Assembly (NCBI GenBank): GCA_003249015.1
Contig: QBLS01000003.1
Location: 193,586 to 257,585, forward strand
Reading direction: 5' to 3'
DNA from: Pseudanabaena sp.
GTDB taxonomy: Bacteria > Cyanobacteriota > Cyanobacteriia > Pseudanabaenales > Pseudanabaenaceae
Length of the DNA: 64,000 nucleotides
Under the pieces are notes generated by a model. That model worked only from the letters and a program-made list of their open reading frames with translations, made no database searches and was not told the DNA's origin. Positions 1 to 8,888 of the stretch are shown here, piece after piece (the stretch's first letter is position 1; the number at the start of each line of letters is the position of its first letter). Position numbers and translations under genes: made by a program.

Positions 1-1844
1 CCGTCATTTTTGCCCACGATCGCATCAAGGTCGCCATCGCCATCGAGATCCGCTAAGCTGGGAGCGCTGTTAGACCCAGTATCAATCTCATTGAAGGGAT
101 TAGCCGTACCTGTTTGCACTGTGTAGATGGGAGCAGCGCTACTTCCTGTATTTTTGTAGTAGTTGAGAGTGCCGTCATTTGTACCAATGATCGCGTCGAG
201 GTCCCCATCATCATCGATATCAGCCAAGATGGGTTTGCTGAAGTTGTCCTCGAAAGGCTTGACATCAATCCCATTAAAGGGATTAGCCTTACCTATTTGC
301 TCAGTGTAGACGGGCGCGGTGCTACTTCCCGTATTTTTGTAGTAGTTGAGATTGCCGAAAGATTCACCGATGATCGCATCAAGGTCACCATCGCCATCAA
401 GATCCGCGAAGGTGGGAGCGCTGTAGAACCCAACATTAATAACGTTGAACGGGTTAGCCGTGCCTGTTTGCTCTGTGTAGACAGGAGCAGTGCTACTTCC
501 CGTATTTTTGTAGTAGTTGAGATTGCCGTCCAATGCACCGACGATCGCGTCGAGGTCACCATCGCCATCAAGATCGACGAAGGTAGGAGTCCTGTCACTT
601 TTGAGATCAATACTATTGAAGGGGTTAGCCGTGCCTGTTTGTGCGACGTAGATACGAGAGGAGGTGGGTAGGTCGTTGTCAGCGATGGTGACTTGTATAG
701 GGTCAATTAAGATTGTATTAAAACGGGAATCGTTGCTGCTACTGGTAGCCGTAATCACGCCTCGATGGGAACCTTCTCCTATGGTGTCATTAATCGCGGT
801 GACGATGACAGTTTGGGCGATATTCCAGTTGGCGGGGGTGAAAGTGAGGGTGGTGACGTTGGTGCTGAGTTGAGTACCACCCTTGAAAGTAATCACCACA
901 TTAGCTATGGGTTGATCATTTAGAATCACAGCATAGCTATCCGTGGCTCCACCTTCGGTGACTTGGGTATTACCTCCTGTTTGGGTAATGGCGACCAGAA
1001 GTAAGCTCTGGAAGTAGTTGAGAGTGCCATCCACCGCACCAATAATCACATCGAGATTACCATCACCATCGAGATCCGCTAAGCTGGGAGCGCTGTTACC
1101 CCCGATATTAATGCCATTGAAGGGGTTAGCCGTGCCTATGGTGTAGACGGGTGCAGTTACAGTACCCGTGTTTCTGTAGTAGTTGAGATTGCCGTAAGAT
1201 TCACCGACGATCACATCAAGGTCGCCATCGCCATCGAGATCCGCGAAGGTGGGTTTGCTGTTACTCCCGATATTAATGCCATTGAAGGGGTTAGCCGTAC
1301 CTGTCTGCTCTGCGTAGACGGGTGCAGTGACAGTACCCGTATTTCTGTAGTATTTGAGAGTGCCGTCAAGTTCACCAATGATCGCATCGAGGTCACCATC
1401 GCCATCGAGATCCGCTAAGATTGGAGCGCTGTTACTCCCGATATCAATGCCATTGAAGGGGTTAGCCGTACCTGTTTGCTCGGCGTAGGCGGGTGCAGTG
1501 ACAGTACCCGTGTTTCTGTAGTATTTGAGAGTGCCGAAACGTTCACCAATGATCGCATCAAGGTCGCCATCACCATCAAGATCCGCGAAGGTGGGGTTGC
1601 TGTTTAACCCGATATCAATGCCATTGAAGGGGTTAGCCGTACCTGTTTGCTTGGTGTAGACGGGGGCTGTGACAGTACCCGTGTTTCTATAGTATTTGAG
1701 AGTACCAAAAGTTTCACCAATGATCGCATCAAGGTCACCATCGCCATCAAGATCGGCGAAGGTGGGAGCGCTAGCACTCCCGACATCGATACCAAATAAT
1801 GGATTATCGGCACCTGTTTTCTGGATAAGAAAAATGTTAACCAT
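1..1844 (-). CDS. FG-GAP/VCBS repeat protein with Calx-beta-like domain, partial (3' end off window)
   Basis: The reading frame is open from the ATG at 1842-1844 to the left edge with no stop. The conceptual protein starts MVNIFLIQKTG and consists of about 57-residue (171-bp) repeats. Each carries a DLDGDGDLDAIIGE calcium-loop motif followed by GTLKYYRNTGT and ANPFNGIDIG. Five repeats come first, then about 110 residues beginning QVTEGGATDSYAVILN and containing LTFTPANWNIAQ (Calx-beta-like, 670-1010). At least four more repeats follow, where KYYRN becomes NYYKN. FG-GAP/VCBS repeats form calcium-binding beta-propellers in secreted or surface proteins. No N-terminal signal peptide is visible, which would fit type I secretion through an unseen C-terminal RTX signal. 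An in-frame stop lies about 30 bases upstream and the ribosome site is weak, so the start is only likely. Exact function is unknown. Confidence 0.85.
   Translation of the reverse strand, partial: MVNIFLIQKTGADNPLFGIDVGSASAPTFADLDGDGDLDAIIGETFGTLKYYRNTGTVTAPVYTKQTGTANPFNGIDIGLNSNPTFADLDGDGDLDAIIGERFGTLKYYRNTGTVTAPAYAEQTGTANPFNGIDIGSNSAPILADLDGDGDLDAIIGELDGTLKYYRNTGTVTAPVYAEQTGTANPFNGINIGSNSKPTFADLDGDGDLDVIVGESYGNLNYYRNTGTVTAPVYTIGTANPFNGINIGGNSAPSLADLDGDGNLDVIIGAVDGTLNYFQSLLLVAITQTGGNTQVTEGGATDSYAVILNDQPIANVVITFKGGTQLSTNVTTLTFTPANWNIAQTVIVTAINDTIGEGSHRGVITATSSSNDSRFNTILIDPIQVTIADNDLPTSSRIYVAQTGTANPFNSIDLKSDRTPTFVDLDGDGDLDAIVGALDGNLNYYKNTGSSTAPVYTEQTGTANPFNVINVGFYSAPTFADLDGDGDLDAIIGESFGNLNYYKNTGSSTAPVYTEQIGKANPFNGIDVKPFEDNFSKPILADIDDDGDLDAIIGTNDGTLNYYKNTGSSAAPIYTVQTGTANPFNEIDTGSNSAPSLADLDGDGDLDAIVGKND
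6..1790. repeat. 171-bp tandem coding repeats of the FG-GAP protein
   Basis: Near-identical DNA blocks recur at 171-bp spacing (DLDGDGDLD codons near 1740, 1569, 1398, 1227 and 1056). After the Calx-beta-like spacer they recur near 557, 386, 205 and 31 at 171-181 bp. The first group resembles itself more than it resembles the second group, which points to recent slippage or gene conversion within each block. Confidence 0.8.
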
Positions 1845-1910
1845 GAAATTGAATTTATTGTTATTTAGTCTTTAGGAAATCTGTAAAATATAAGTACTGC
1901 TTTTCAAAAT

Positions 1911-3959
1911 TTAGGTTTCACTCGCTGAACTAGGAATAGTTAATCGCCCTTGACTTTCCAAAAGTCCACCTAAATTACGATGAGCTAAGGCAAAATCAGG
2001 TTTAAGTTCGATCGCTTTTTGATAAGCCGCGATCGCCTCTTCATACTTTCCTTGAATTTGCCAAATACTACCCAAATTGCAATGGGCGGCGGCAACATTG
2101 GGATTAATCTCTAATATTTTTCGATAAGCACTGATCGCCTCATCAGACTTACCTAATCCTTGCAACGCATTTCCCAACTGGTTATAAGCCGCCACATAAT
2201 CAGGTTGCAGAGCAATCGCCTCTCTAAAACAAATTATGGCTTGGGCTAAATCCTGCGCCTGAACTTGTTTTTTACCTTCCTCAAACTTTAATTTAGCCAC
2301 CTCACTAATAGAAGGATAAATAGGATTCTTAACATTTTGCAAAACCTTCAGAGCAACTTTTAGCCCATTAGCAAGCGATCGGGGTGTAGCCCATCCCAAC
2401 CTAAGAAATATTGGTTCTAAAGCCCTTTCAGCTAAAGCAGTCGGCTCATAAACTAATGTGATTTGCTCAAACTTCTGCTCAAGGATCTCTCGCTCCAAAA
2501 AAGCCAACATTCTTGTACCGAAATGCTTTTGACGATAGTTTGGATTAACAAACAGAGAGATTATTTCTGCCTTAAAATCGGGTAATAATTCTGCGATCGC
2601 AAAACCGACCATATCGCCCAAAACAGAAGCCGAAACACCGATCAATTCGCCTTGTTGGGGTTGACTTTGCCAGCGCTGTCGCAGACTTGGAAAAGTCATC
2701 GCCTCATAGGTTGCTAAGCTCTCTGGATTCAGATGAAACACCCTCTGAAACTTGACCTTCGCTCCAGCAAGGTGCTCTTGCCGTTCTATCTCCTCATATT
2801 CCCGCGATTCCTGATTTTCGCAATCGACTCTCTCCTTAGTTGGTAATCCTGCGATCGCTGGCTTGACATCACTAGGACGTTTCACCGTCGGCTTAGTCGT
2901 CACCAATCCATTAGAATTTGGAAAAGTCACCAATCTCTCAATATCTTCATTCTGAAAGCCCAAGGACATTGGACGCGCCACTTTAGGCAGTACCACCACA
3001 TCAAATAACTCTTCGATTGGCTTATCTAAAAACAAAGAATGCACAATTTCGCCACTGTGAATATTGATCGCCACCAATCCACATTGCGCCGTTTTCCTTT
3101 CCGCTAATAGCCGCTCCTCTAGCAACAGTCCCGAAAAACTCGCCGATCGCAGTTTCGATAGCCCCACGATCGCCAAGTCACCCCAAAAGGCTAAGCCCCG
3201 AACAAATCCCTGACAAAAGGCGATCGGTACAAACTTGCTGTCATCGACATAGCCCAGTTCCCCTGTCCCAGCATTCAACAGCCATAATTTCCCCTGATAC
3301 CAACGTGGCGAGTGAGGCATCGATAGACTTCCGACCACCACTTCATTGCTAGGAATATGCATGACGATACCGCCATCATTGCGGTGCGATCGCCATCCTA
3401 CGGCGCTGTCGGTCATGCTACAAGCCGTGACATAGGTGGGTTCTCCTTCGACTATCGCCAATCCATTCAGATGACAGCGATCTTCAGCAACCAGTTTTGT
3501 GATAAACGGTGGTTGCCATATCGGTGCAAAACTATAACCTGCTTGGATTGTTGCCAGACAACTAAAGTCTGTATTAATAAATATCGGTATGCCATCACGC
3601 CCCAAAACCAAATCGTGAACATTCAGGCTACCCGTGGTATAGCTTTGACTGGGTATATATAGGCGATCAGCTTCTTGATAGGTTTCGCCATTAGCCAAAT
3701 GATTATCAAACTGCCAAATTTGATAGCGCGTACTCATGTACAGGCGATCTCCTTGGGCATATAGTCCCATCGGCTTATCAAACAATCTCTCGTTGATCGC
3801 TAATCTTCCATTAGACTTGCGACCCATCAACATCAACCGATTAGTCTGATAAGTCGTAAATCCAATACTGATCTGATTTTTTTCCAGCCATTCCCACATC
3901 CCATTAGAGGAATGAACTTGTAGAAATGCGTTATCAGAGAACTCTTCTGGTTTAGTCAA
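1911..3959 (-). CDS. TIGR03032/DUF4915-like protein fused to GNAT acetyltransferase and TPRs
   Basis: The product has 682 residues in three parts. Residues 1-330 look like the TIGR03032 (DUF4915) family: a beta-rich segment with NGMWEWLEKNQISIGFTTYQ at the start, HLNGLAIVEGEPTYVTA, and SMPHSPRWYQGKLWLLNAGT. Residues about 400-540 look like a GNAT N-acetyltransferase, with GFAIAELLPDFKAEIISLFV and the acetyl-CoA loop NPNYRQKHFGTRML. Residues about 550-675 form three TPRs (AYNQLGNALQGLGKSDEAIS and similar). The TIGR03032 family is of unknown function and often co-occurs with TPR proteins. The three-way fusion suggests modification of a bound small molecule or peptide, but no substrate can be named. 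It may share a transcription direction with 4542-5429, but 580 bases with a gene relic lie between. The start follows an AT-rich leader; no better alternative is seen. Confidence 0.75.
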   Translation of the reverse strand: MTKPEEFSDNAFLQVHSSNGMWEWLEKNQISIGFTTYQTNRLMLMGRKSNGRLAINERLFDKPMGLYAQGDRLYMSTRYQIWQFDNHLANGETYQEADRLYIPSQSYTTGSLNVHDLVLGRDGIPIFINTDFSCLATIQAGYSFAPIWQPPFITKLVAEDRCHLNGLAIVEGEPTYVTACSMTDSAVGWRSHRNDGGIVMHIPSNEVVVGSLSMPHSPRWYQGKLWLLNAGTGELGYVDDSKFVPIAFCQGFVRGLAFWGDLAIVGLSKLRSASFSGLLLEERLLAERKTAQCGLVAINIHSGEIVHSLFLDKPIEELFDVVVLPKVARPMSLGFQNEDIERLVTFPNSNGLVTTKPTVKRPSDVKPAIAGLPTKERVDCENQESREYEEIERQEHLAGAKVKFQRVFHLNPESLATYEAMTFPSLRQRWQSQPQQGELIGVSASVLGDMVGFAIAELLPDFKAEIISLFVNPNYRQKHFGTRMLAFLEREILEQKFEQITLVYEPTALAERALEPIFLRLGWATPRSLANGLKVALKVLQNVKNPIYPSISEVAKLKFEEGKKQVQAQDLAQAIICFREAIALQPDYVAAYNQLGNALQGLGKSDEAISAYRKILEINPNVAAAHCNLGSIWQIQGKYEEAIAAYQKAIELKPDFALAHRNLGGLLESQGRLTIPSSASET

Positions 3960-4260
3960 AATAGGAACACATCAGCGATACCTAAGTTTAAATGTATTTA
4001 TTTCTCATGACAAAATAGTACAGAATTAATTTGCAAATATGATTTACTTAAGCTTCAATATATTAAAATTAAAAATTAAATTTAATACTATCTAACATCC
4101 TTCTACTAATTTTGTCTTTATTGATCACACAAAATAAAACCTCTTTAAGCTCTCATGACTTAGTAGATAATTAATCCATAGATAGAAAATGGACTTCTGA
4201 TGAATATTAATGAAGTGATTATTTGATAGACAGGCTTGAATAGCTCAGACAAAGCAACCA

Positions 4261-4419
4261 TTAAACATTGCTGATAGTTTAAAAGATGGCAAGATCCAAG
4301 GATTTACAGGCATTGAAAATCCTTGTGAAGTTCCATTAAATTCTGATGTTATTTGCTTCAGCGATCGCGAATCAATTGGCAAGGTCGTATTGAAAACAGC
4401 TAGAGTTTTGGATGACTAG
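4261..4419 (+). pseudogene. Adenylylsulfate kinase (CysC) C-terminal relic
   Basis: The frame from 4261 to the TAG at 4417-4419 reads LKDGKIQGFTGIENPCEVPL followed by NSDVICFSDRESIGKVVLKT. This matches the C-terminal pattern of APS kinases (G-x-I-x-x-FTGID-x-PYE-x-P, then a DRE helix). The P-loop and most of the domain are missing, and an in-frame TGA lies just upstream. There is no start codon and no other part of the gene nearby, so this is a decayed fragment. APS kinase makes PAPS for sulfotransferases. Identification rests on motif memory over about 50 residues. Confidence 0.6.
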
Positions 4420-4464
4420 GTTGGCATAGCATCTCTGTACTTTTTAAAAGAATGGATAGTTCGA

Positions 4465-4495
4465 TTTCAATATTTGGAACTACCAAATATTGAAA
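4465..4495 (+). terminator. Perfect 13-bp hairpin after the cysC relic
   Basis: TTTCAATATTTGG, a 5-base loop and CCAAATATTGAAA are followed by further A residues. It lies about 45 bases past the relic stop and could have ended its transcript, or that of the convergent 4542 gene. The remaining parts of 3960-4541 are AT-rich and show no gene. Confidence 0.5.
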
Positions 4496-4541
4496 AAATA
4501 ATTTACAACGTAGAGTTCAATATCTAAGCAATATTTGAAAA

Positions 4542-5429
4542 CTAAGGCTTTTTAATAAAGGAATTACTGCGGTTAGATTTTTTATAGAAGGTCGCGAGAC
4601 TATCTTCATCACCCACAAAACGCCAATGCCAAGGCTCGTACATTACTCCTTGTGGATTATTCGGTGTAAACGACATTTCAAACCCATACCTCGCCGCATT
4701 ATTTTGCAACCATTGAAAAGCAGCAGTTTTCTCAAAGCTGATCGATAGGTTAGCGCTTGGAACCGATGCATCGCCAATGTCTAGAGCATAGCCCGTATGG
4801 TGTTCGCTATGTCCAGGAGGGGCACTTACCTTAGCTCTTTCCGCAGGGGTTTGATTGCGTTGTTTACTAATTTCAAAGAAAAGTTCCTGTTGCTCAGCGA
4901 TAGTCCGAAATCCAGAAATAACTACAAAATCAATGCCGTCCGCCTTTGCATCGGCTTCCATCTTGAGATAACTCTTCGCCGCCGACTCATGCAGTTTAAT
5001 CTCATATCCATCCCCAGCCCTACCAATCGTGCGTAATTTATTGGCTGGAGCCTCTGCAAAGGCATAATGTCCAAATAAATCCGAAGGAGCTTCGGCTTCA
5101 GGTGGATCAGTGGTTAAAGTTGGTTCAGGCTCGATCTTGGCAAATGGTGTGGGAGTAAAGGTTATGGGGGCTGGTGCAGTGGTCGGTGGTGCAACTACAA
5201 CGGCGACATTACTGGGGTTTTGAGCAACCTTATCGGCGTTTAGTGCAAACCAGATACGAGTACTGACAATCGGGGATAAAAACGCTAAAACTGCTAAAAA
5301 ATATGCCCACCAAGGCACTGAAAAAAGCGATCGCAGGATCGAGCGGGATTTTACGACAGGTTGCTTTTTGGGCGATCGCTCAGGGTCACTGATGCGCTGG
5401 GCAACGGGAATATCGTTTTGGGTAGGCAT
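4542..5429 (-). CDS. vanY: D-alanyl-D-alanine carboxypeptidase, VanY family (peptidase M15B)
   Basis: The 295-residue protein has one membrane segment near residues 36-56 (PWWAYFLAVLAFLSPIVS), so it should be anchored in the inner membrane facing the periplasm. A Pro/Thr-rich linker follows (AVVVAPPTTAPAPITFTPTP). The catalytic domain has the M15 zinc motif in GHSEHHTGYALDIGD and the second site EPWHWRF. Family members cleave the terminal D-Ala from peptidoglycan stem peptides. In cyanobacteria this is normally cell-wall trimming rather than vancomycin resistance, and no vanRS/HAX genes are nearby. The start is the Met before PTQNDIPVAQ. The symbol marks the family only. Confidence 0.88.
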   Translation of the reverse strand: MPTQNDIPVAQRISDPERSPKKQPVVKSRSILRSLFSVPWWAYFLAVLAFLSPIVSTRIWFALNADKVAQNPSNVAVVVAPPTTAPAPITFTPTPFAKIEPEPTLTTDPPEAEAPSDLFGHYAFAEAPANKLRTIGRAGDGYEIKLHESAAKSYLKMEADAKADGIDFVVISGFRTIAEQQELFFEISKQRNQTPAERAKVSAPPGHSEHHTGYALDIGDASVPSANLSISFEKTAAFQWLQNNAARYGFEMSFTPNNPQGVMYEPWHWRFVGDEDSLATFYKKSNRSNSFIKKP

Positions 5430-5589
5430 AGTTTTCTAGGTGAGGCTTTAACCAAGGTTAAATATAAGGCTAAATATATATCGTCTCTCCCCAAATGCCA
5501 AAAATATGCCAAAAATATACCTAATTCGATGGGTAGTGAAAGAGAAGCACTTATTTCTTGAGTAATGAAGTGCAGCAATTCCTTATATT

Positions 5590-6672
5590 TTAAGGAACTA
5601 TGTTATTCGCAAATTTTATTTTCTTTAGGATTTGCACAGAAAAGTATGACAAAATCACCGTTAAAATTACAGTGAGCGGTACACCTACAAGTGGATGTAC
5701 TAGCTTATAGTTAATGCCGACTTTAAATATTTTTATGAAAATGTTAGAGGATAGTAAATAAATGATAACGATATGAATTAAGTAAATACCATAACTAGAC
5801 AAACTCAAGCTTTTAATAATATTTAGAATAGATGTATTATTTTTTAGTAAAGATTCCCAATCTATAGACTTTACAATTATAAAAATACAAATAGTATTTA
5901 TGATTGTAAACAAAGAAATATTGTCGATTACAATATCGACTTTAGATGCAAAATTATTTGTGAAAAGGAAAAATATTAATATTGCTGAGGTTGCAACTGA
6001 GAAGATGAGAGTAGCAATCGCAATATACCTATGTTTCCTGTTATACAGCTTTGTATTCAAGTAATAACCAAGAACATAATAACCACTGAAACCAACAAAC
6101 AAATTTAAATAAAATCCGTTTTGAATATCAAAAAAAGTGTCTAGCGAATTAACAATACCATTTACTATAAACCAAATACATAGGAAAAATTGTATTTCAA
6201 ATTCATCATGAGTTTTTATAAAATATCTAAATATTGGTGTAAACAAATAAAGTCCAATAATCATATATAAAAACCATAAATGAAAATGAACTTCTCCTGT
6301 GTAAATATTTTTGATTAACTGGGGTAAATCAATATTTAGTTTATTAATTAAAACTACGATGTATAACTCATAAAATATAGTCCAAAAAAATAGGGGAATA
6401 AGAATCTTAGGTAATCTTTTGTTTAGGAAACTCTTGAAAGAAAAGCTTTTGGATGGATCTAGCAAAAGCATTCCACTTAGCATTACAAAAATTGGTACAG
6501 CCCATTTTGATGAGCAGTTAAGAATATTGCCTAGCCACCACCAATCAATATTCACAGAACCGTAGCTACGAAATAAATCAACAGTGGAATGAAGAGTAAT
6601 CACCGCGATGATCGCAATTATTCTTAAAATATCTGCAAATATAATTCTGCCTGTTTGCATGGACTTATACAA
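5590..6672 (-). CDS. Acyltransferase family 3 (OafA/WecH-like) integral membrane protein
   Basis: The 360-residue, strongly hydrophobic protein has about ten membrane helices. The N-terminal ADILRIIAIIAVITLHSTVD has the conserved His of acyltransferase-3 proteins, and WAVPIFVMLSGMLLLDPSKS follows. Such enzymes O-acetylate sugars of surface polysaccharides or lipids. The gene is distinctly AT-rich, contains no HIP1 octamer and uses many ATA and AAA codons, unlike the flanking genes, which suggests recent transfer. It lies 12 bases from the VOC gene stop. The acceptor is unknown. The polysaccharide operon at 39373 is far away, so a link is speculative. Confidence 0.85.
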   Translation of the reverse strand: MYKSMQTGRIIFADILRIIAIIAVITLHSTVDLFRSYGSVNIDWWWLGNILNCSSKWAVPIFVMLSGMLLLDPSKSFSFKSFLNKRLPKILIPLFFWTIFYELYIVVLINKLNIDLPQLIKNIYTGEVHFHLWFLYMIIGLYLFTPIFRYFIKTHDEFEIQFFLCIWFIVNGIVNSLDTFFDIQNGFYLNLFVGFSGYYVLGYYLNTKLYNRKHRYIAIATLIFSVATSAILIFFLFTNNFASKVDIVIDNISLFTIINTICIFIIVKSIDWESLLKNNTSILNIIKSLSLSSYGIYLIHIVIIYLLSSNIFIKIFKVGINYKLVHPLVGVPLTVILTVILSYFSVQILKKIKFANNIVP

Positions 6673-6684
6673 ATTTGTTTAATA

Positions 6685-7089
6685 TCATGACTGCACAATT
6701 TCGATGATATTGCCATCAGGATCGCTCAAAAATAATATTTTTTGTCCCCAAGGCATCAGCTTGGGTGGTGCAATGATTTCTACATGTGATTGAGCTTGAG
6801 AATCCGTGCGATCGCCTATTTTGTGAAGTATTTGCTGATAGGTCTGCTCAAGATCTGCTACCGACATGGATAACAAAAATGAGTTGCCACTAATTACTTG
6901 CTTACCGCGATCGCCAAATAATTTTGGTAGCCAACTGCGATCATATATCCCAATTTTCAATTTACCGCTATAGCCTTCGGCTCCATCAGGTTTAGCAGGC
7001 TTGTCAAAGCTAAATCCTAAGATGTCACGATAAAAAACTAGCGATCGCGCCACATCGGAAACAAACAAAGCTATGTAATCTATTTCCAT
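6685..7089 (-). CDS. VOC (glyoxalase/bleomycin-resistance fold) family protein
   Basis: I take the start at 7087-7089 (MEIDYIALFVSDVARS). A longer in-frame start at 7131 would translate the dispersed repeat sequence upstream as protein. The 134-residue product shows paired beta-alpha-beta-beta-beta modules: N-terminal YIALFVSDVARSLVFYRDIL and C-terminal KILFLSDPDGNIIEIVQS, with the usual metal-ligand Glu in the last strand. VOC proteins include glyoxalase I, dioxygenases and resistance proteins; the substrate here cannot be told. Confidence 0.82.
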   Translation of the reverse strand: MEIDYIALFVSDVARSLVFYRDILGFSFDKPAKPDGAEGYSGKLKIGIYDRSWLPKLFGDRGKQVISGNSFLLSMSVADLEQTYQQILHKIGDRTDSQAQSHVEIIAPPKLMPWGQKILFLSDPDGNIIEIVQS

Positions 7090-7098
7090 ATAAATTTC

Positions 7099-7183
7099 TT
7101 GAAAATCATGGCTTCGGCTACGCTCAGCCACCGTTGGCTGAGCGAAGTCGAAGCTTGGTGGCTGAGCGTAGTCGAAGCCTACT
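7099..7183. repeat. Family-1 MITE core (hairpin part only)
   Basis: The blocks GGCTGAGCGAAGTCGAAGC and GGCTGAGCGTAGTCGAAGCC, with an inverted copy, match the centre of the 128-bp family-1 element seen at 30187, 32216 and 59195. The TATAGC termini are absent. The repeat separates the VOC and FBT genes and probably supplies the FBT stop region. Confidence 0.7.
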
Positions 7184-8594
7184 CTTGCAAAACTACTTCA
7201 GGGCGATCGCTCTTAGGAAGCTCCACATTATCTATAGATATTTTCTTCATTTCCTGCTCTTCAGGCAGCCAATTCAAGAGCGGCAAAGGTAACAGACTAG
7301 TGACATTAGCAATCACAATCAAGATCCAAAGGTTGTCAAAATTCGACTCAGTGACACCAAGCAAGTAGGTTAGCCCTGCGCCTAACTGAAAGGAACATAG
7401 CGCCGAAATGTTTAAAACTGACATTAATAAAGCAAATAAAGTTGCTTCAATGCCTTCAGGACATAACCTAGCGGCTAGCACCAGTACGGGCATAAAGGCA
7501 ATGCGACCCGCTACAGTCAAGATCAGGCTATCGCCAAGGCTAAACCAGCGATCGTCGATGCCTAGCGATCGGTTGGTATGGGTAACTAGCAAAAGACTGG
7601 TCAGCCCCAACAGAGTCGAAACGATCGTCGTCCAAAAGAAAATCTTGCGAGTGGGTACACCTTTAAAAAAACGCTGGAATATCCATACTCCAAACAGCCC
7701 TGCCCAACTTGCAAAAAACCTAACTGTCCCTAAAAACTCTGGATTGAACTTGAGTTCATTGGTAGTGAAGTAGAAAAAAGCCGTATCAGCGCTGGGTGTC
7801 GCTTGCCACAGGAATAAAAAAGCGGCGGGTAGCCAAATCGCTTTATTTTTAAAAGCTTGTTTTAGTTGGGTGAAATTGTAACTAAGCGATCGCCAGATCT
7901 GCGAATTGCGCGACAGACTGGGTGCAGTCCCGTCAGAATTTGGGGCGGCGATAAAAATAGTAGACATTGGCGGATCGGCGATCGCAAAAGCAGAAATCCC
8001 CACCAGTAAGGGCAAAACGGCAGTGATTTCAAAAACTAACTTTGCACCAAAATGTTCTAAGAGGTAGCCACTCAAGTAAGCGGAAATGATCGCGCCAATG
8101 GAGGAGGCAATCCAGCTAAAGGACTGCAATGAGCCAGCATCTCCTTCAGCTTCGAGTCTGGCGCGTTGGACAATCAACGCATCGGTAATCGCATCAGAAA
8201 AAGCTAGGGACAGGGAGCCGATCGCAATCATTGCGATCGCCCAAAATGGAGTTGTCACCCATGATCCCATACTGATCCAAGCAAAAATTCCCAGCACACT
8301 GGACAGTAGTAGATAAGGTCGGCGGCGATAGCCAAATACAGGAAACCCGTCCGAAATCAGCCCATACAGAGGCTTAACCGTCCAAGGCAGCATGGTAATC
8401 CCCACCATTGAGGCAACCTCCGCAGGATTTAAACCCAAGTCATCTTTTAAAAAGAAACTTACGGCAAGCTGGGAAATTGCCATTGCCCCTTGCACAAAGT
8501 AAATTACTGCGATCGCTCCCAACTCCAAATCTAACGAGCGTTCTCGCAAACTTTTGAGCCAGTCTGATTGAATTAGCACGATACGATTGCCCAA
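7179..8594 (-). CDS. Folate/biopterin transporter family (FBT/BT1) MFS carrier
   Basis: The 471-residue protein has about 12 membrane segments. YFVQGAMAISQLAVSFFLKD and VKPLYGLISDGFPVFGYRRR are typical of the BT1/FBT branch of the MFS, which in cyanobacteria (for example Synechocystis Slr0642) moves folates. The start at MGNRIVLIQSDWLKSL gives an N-terminal amphipathic segment before helix 1. A long cytoplasmic loop lies around residues 200-235. The C-terminus ends beside the repeat at 7099-7183. Substrate is inferred from family only. Confidence 0.85.
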   Translation of the reverse strand: MGNRIVLIQSDWLKSLRERSLDLELGAIAVIYFVQGAMAISQLAVSFFLKDDLGLNPAEVASMVGITMLPWTVKPLYGLISDGFPVFGYRRRPYLLLSSVLGIFAWISMGSWVTTPFWAIAMIAIGSLSLAFSDAITDALIVQRARLEAEGDAGSLQSFSWIASSIGAIISAYLSGYLLEHFGAKLVFEITAVLPLLVGISAFAIADPPMSTIFIAAPNSDGTAPSLSRNSQIWRSLSYNFTQLKQAFKNKAIWLPAAFLFLWQATPSADTAFFYFTTNELKFNPEFLGTVRFFASWAGLFGVWIFQRFFKGVPTRKIFFWTTIVSTLLGLTSLLLVTHTNRSLGIDDRWFSLGDSLILTVAGRIAFMPVLVLAARLCPEGIEATLFALLMSVLNISALCSFQLGAGLTYLLGVTESNFDNLWILIVIANVTSLLPLPLLNWLPEEQEMKKISIDNVELPKSDRPEVVLQE

Positions 8595-8641
8595 ATATTA
8601 AGAAACTTTAATCTACTATGAAATTTGATTATAACCAATAT

Positions 8642-8672
8642 AGGAACTACAGCGCTTTGCGCCGCAGTTCCT
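8642..8672. terminator. Hairpin in the divergent 8595-8888 spacer
   Basis: AGGAACT and AGTTCCT arms enclose GCGCTTTGCGC. It lies between two divergently read genes, so it is more likely a REP-type palindrome or a 5'-leader structure than a terminator. Nothing else is supported in this spacer. Confidence 0.35.
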
Positions 8673-8888
8673 GTAAAGTTTTTAGAAACTTTTTATAACT
8701 TAAAGTAGTCATCTCAGTTTAGAAATATAGCCATAGATATATTCATCTATCTTTAGGAAAACTCAACAACCAATAAGCTAGTGATGGCGCGAAGTTCCAC
8801 CACTCGGCTTCTGGTTTAGCAAAACCCTTAGCTATGATGACGGTAGACAATTTAAACTGTGTTTAGACTAAAACTTTCGGGGAAGAAT

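Noticed and set aside
114-671. Long plus-strand frame with internal repeats across the left edge
   Set aside because: It is the complement of the FG-GAP repeat gene on the minus strand. Its regular look comes from the 171-bp coding repeats.
6-1790. CRISPR-like regular repeats
   Set aside because: The period is 171 bp, repeats have no unrelated spacers, and the frame stays open through all of them.
5351-5578. Short overlapping frames around the vanY start
   Set aside because: They overlap the conserved N-terminus of the carboxypeptidase on both strands and show no domain.
8743-8850. 35-codon minus-strand frame STVIIAKGFAKPEAEWWNFA with a hydrophobic tail
   Set aside because: It needs a TTG start, has no ribosome site and no recognisable family. 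It lies in the leader of a divergent gene and is too weak to list.
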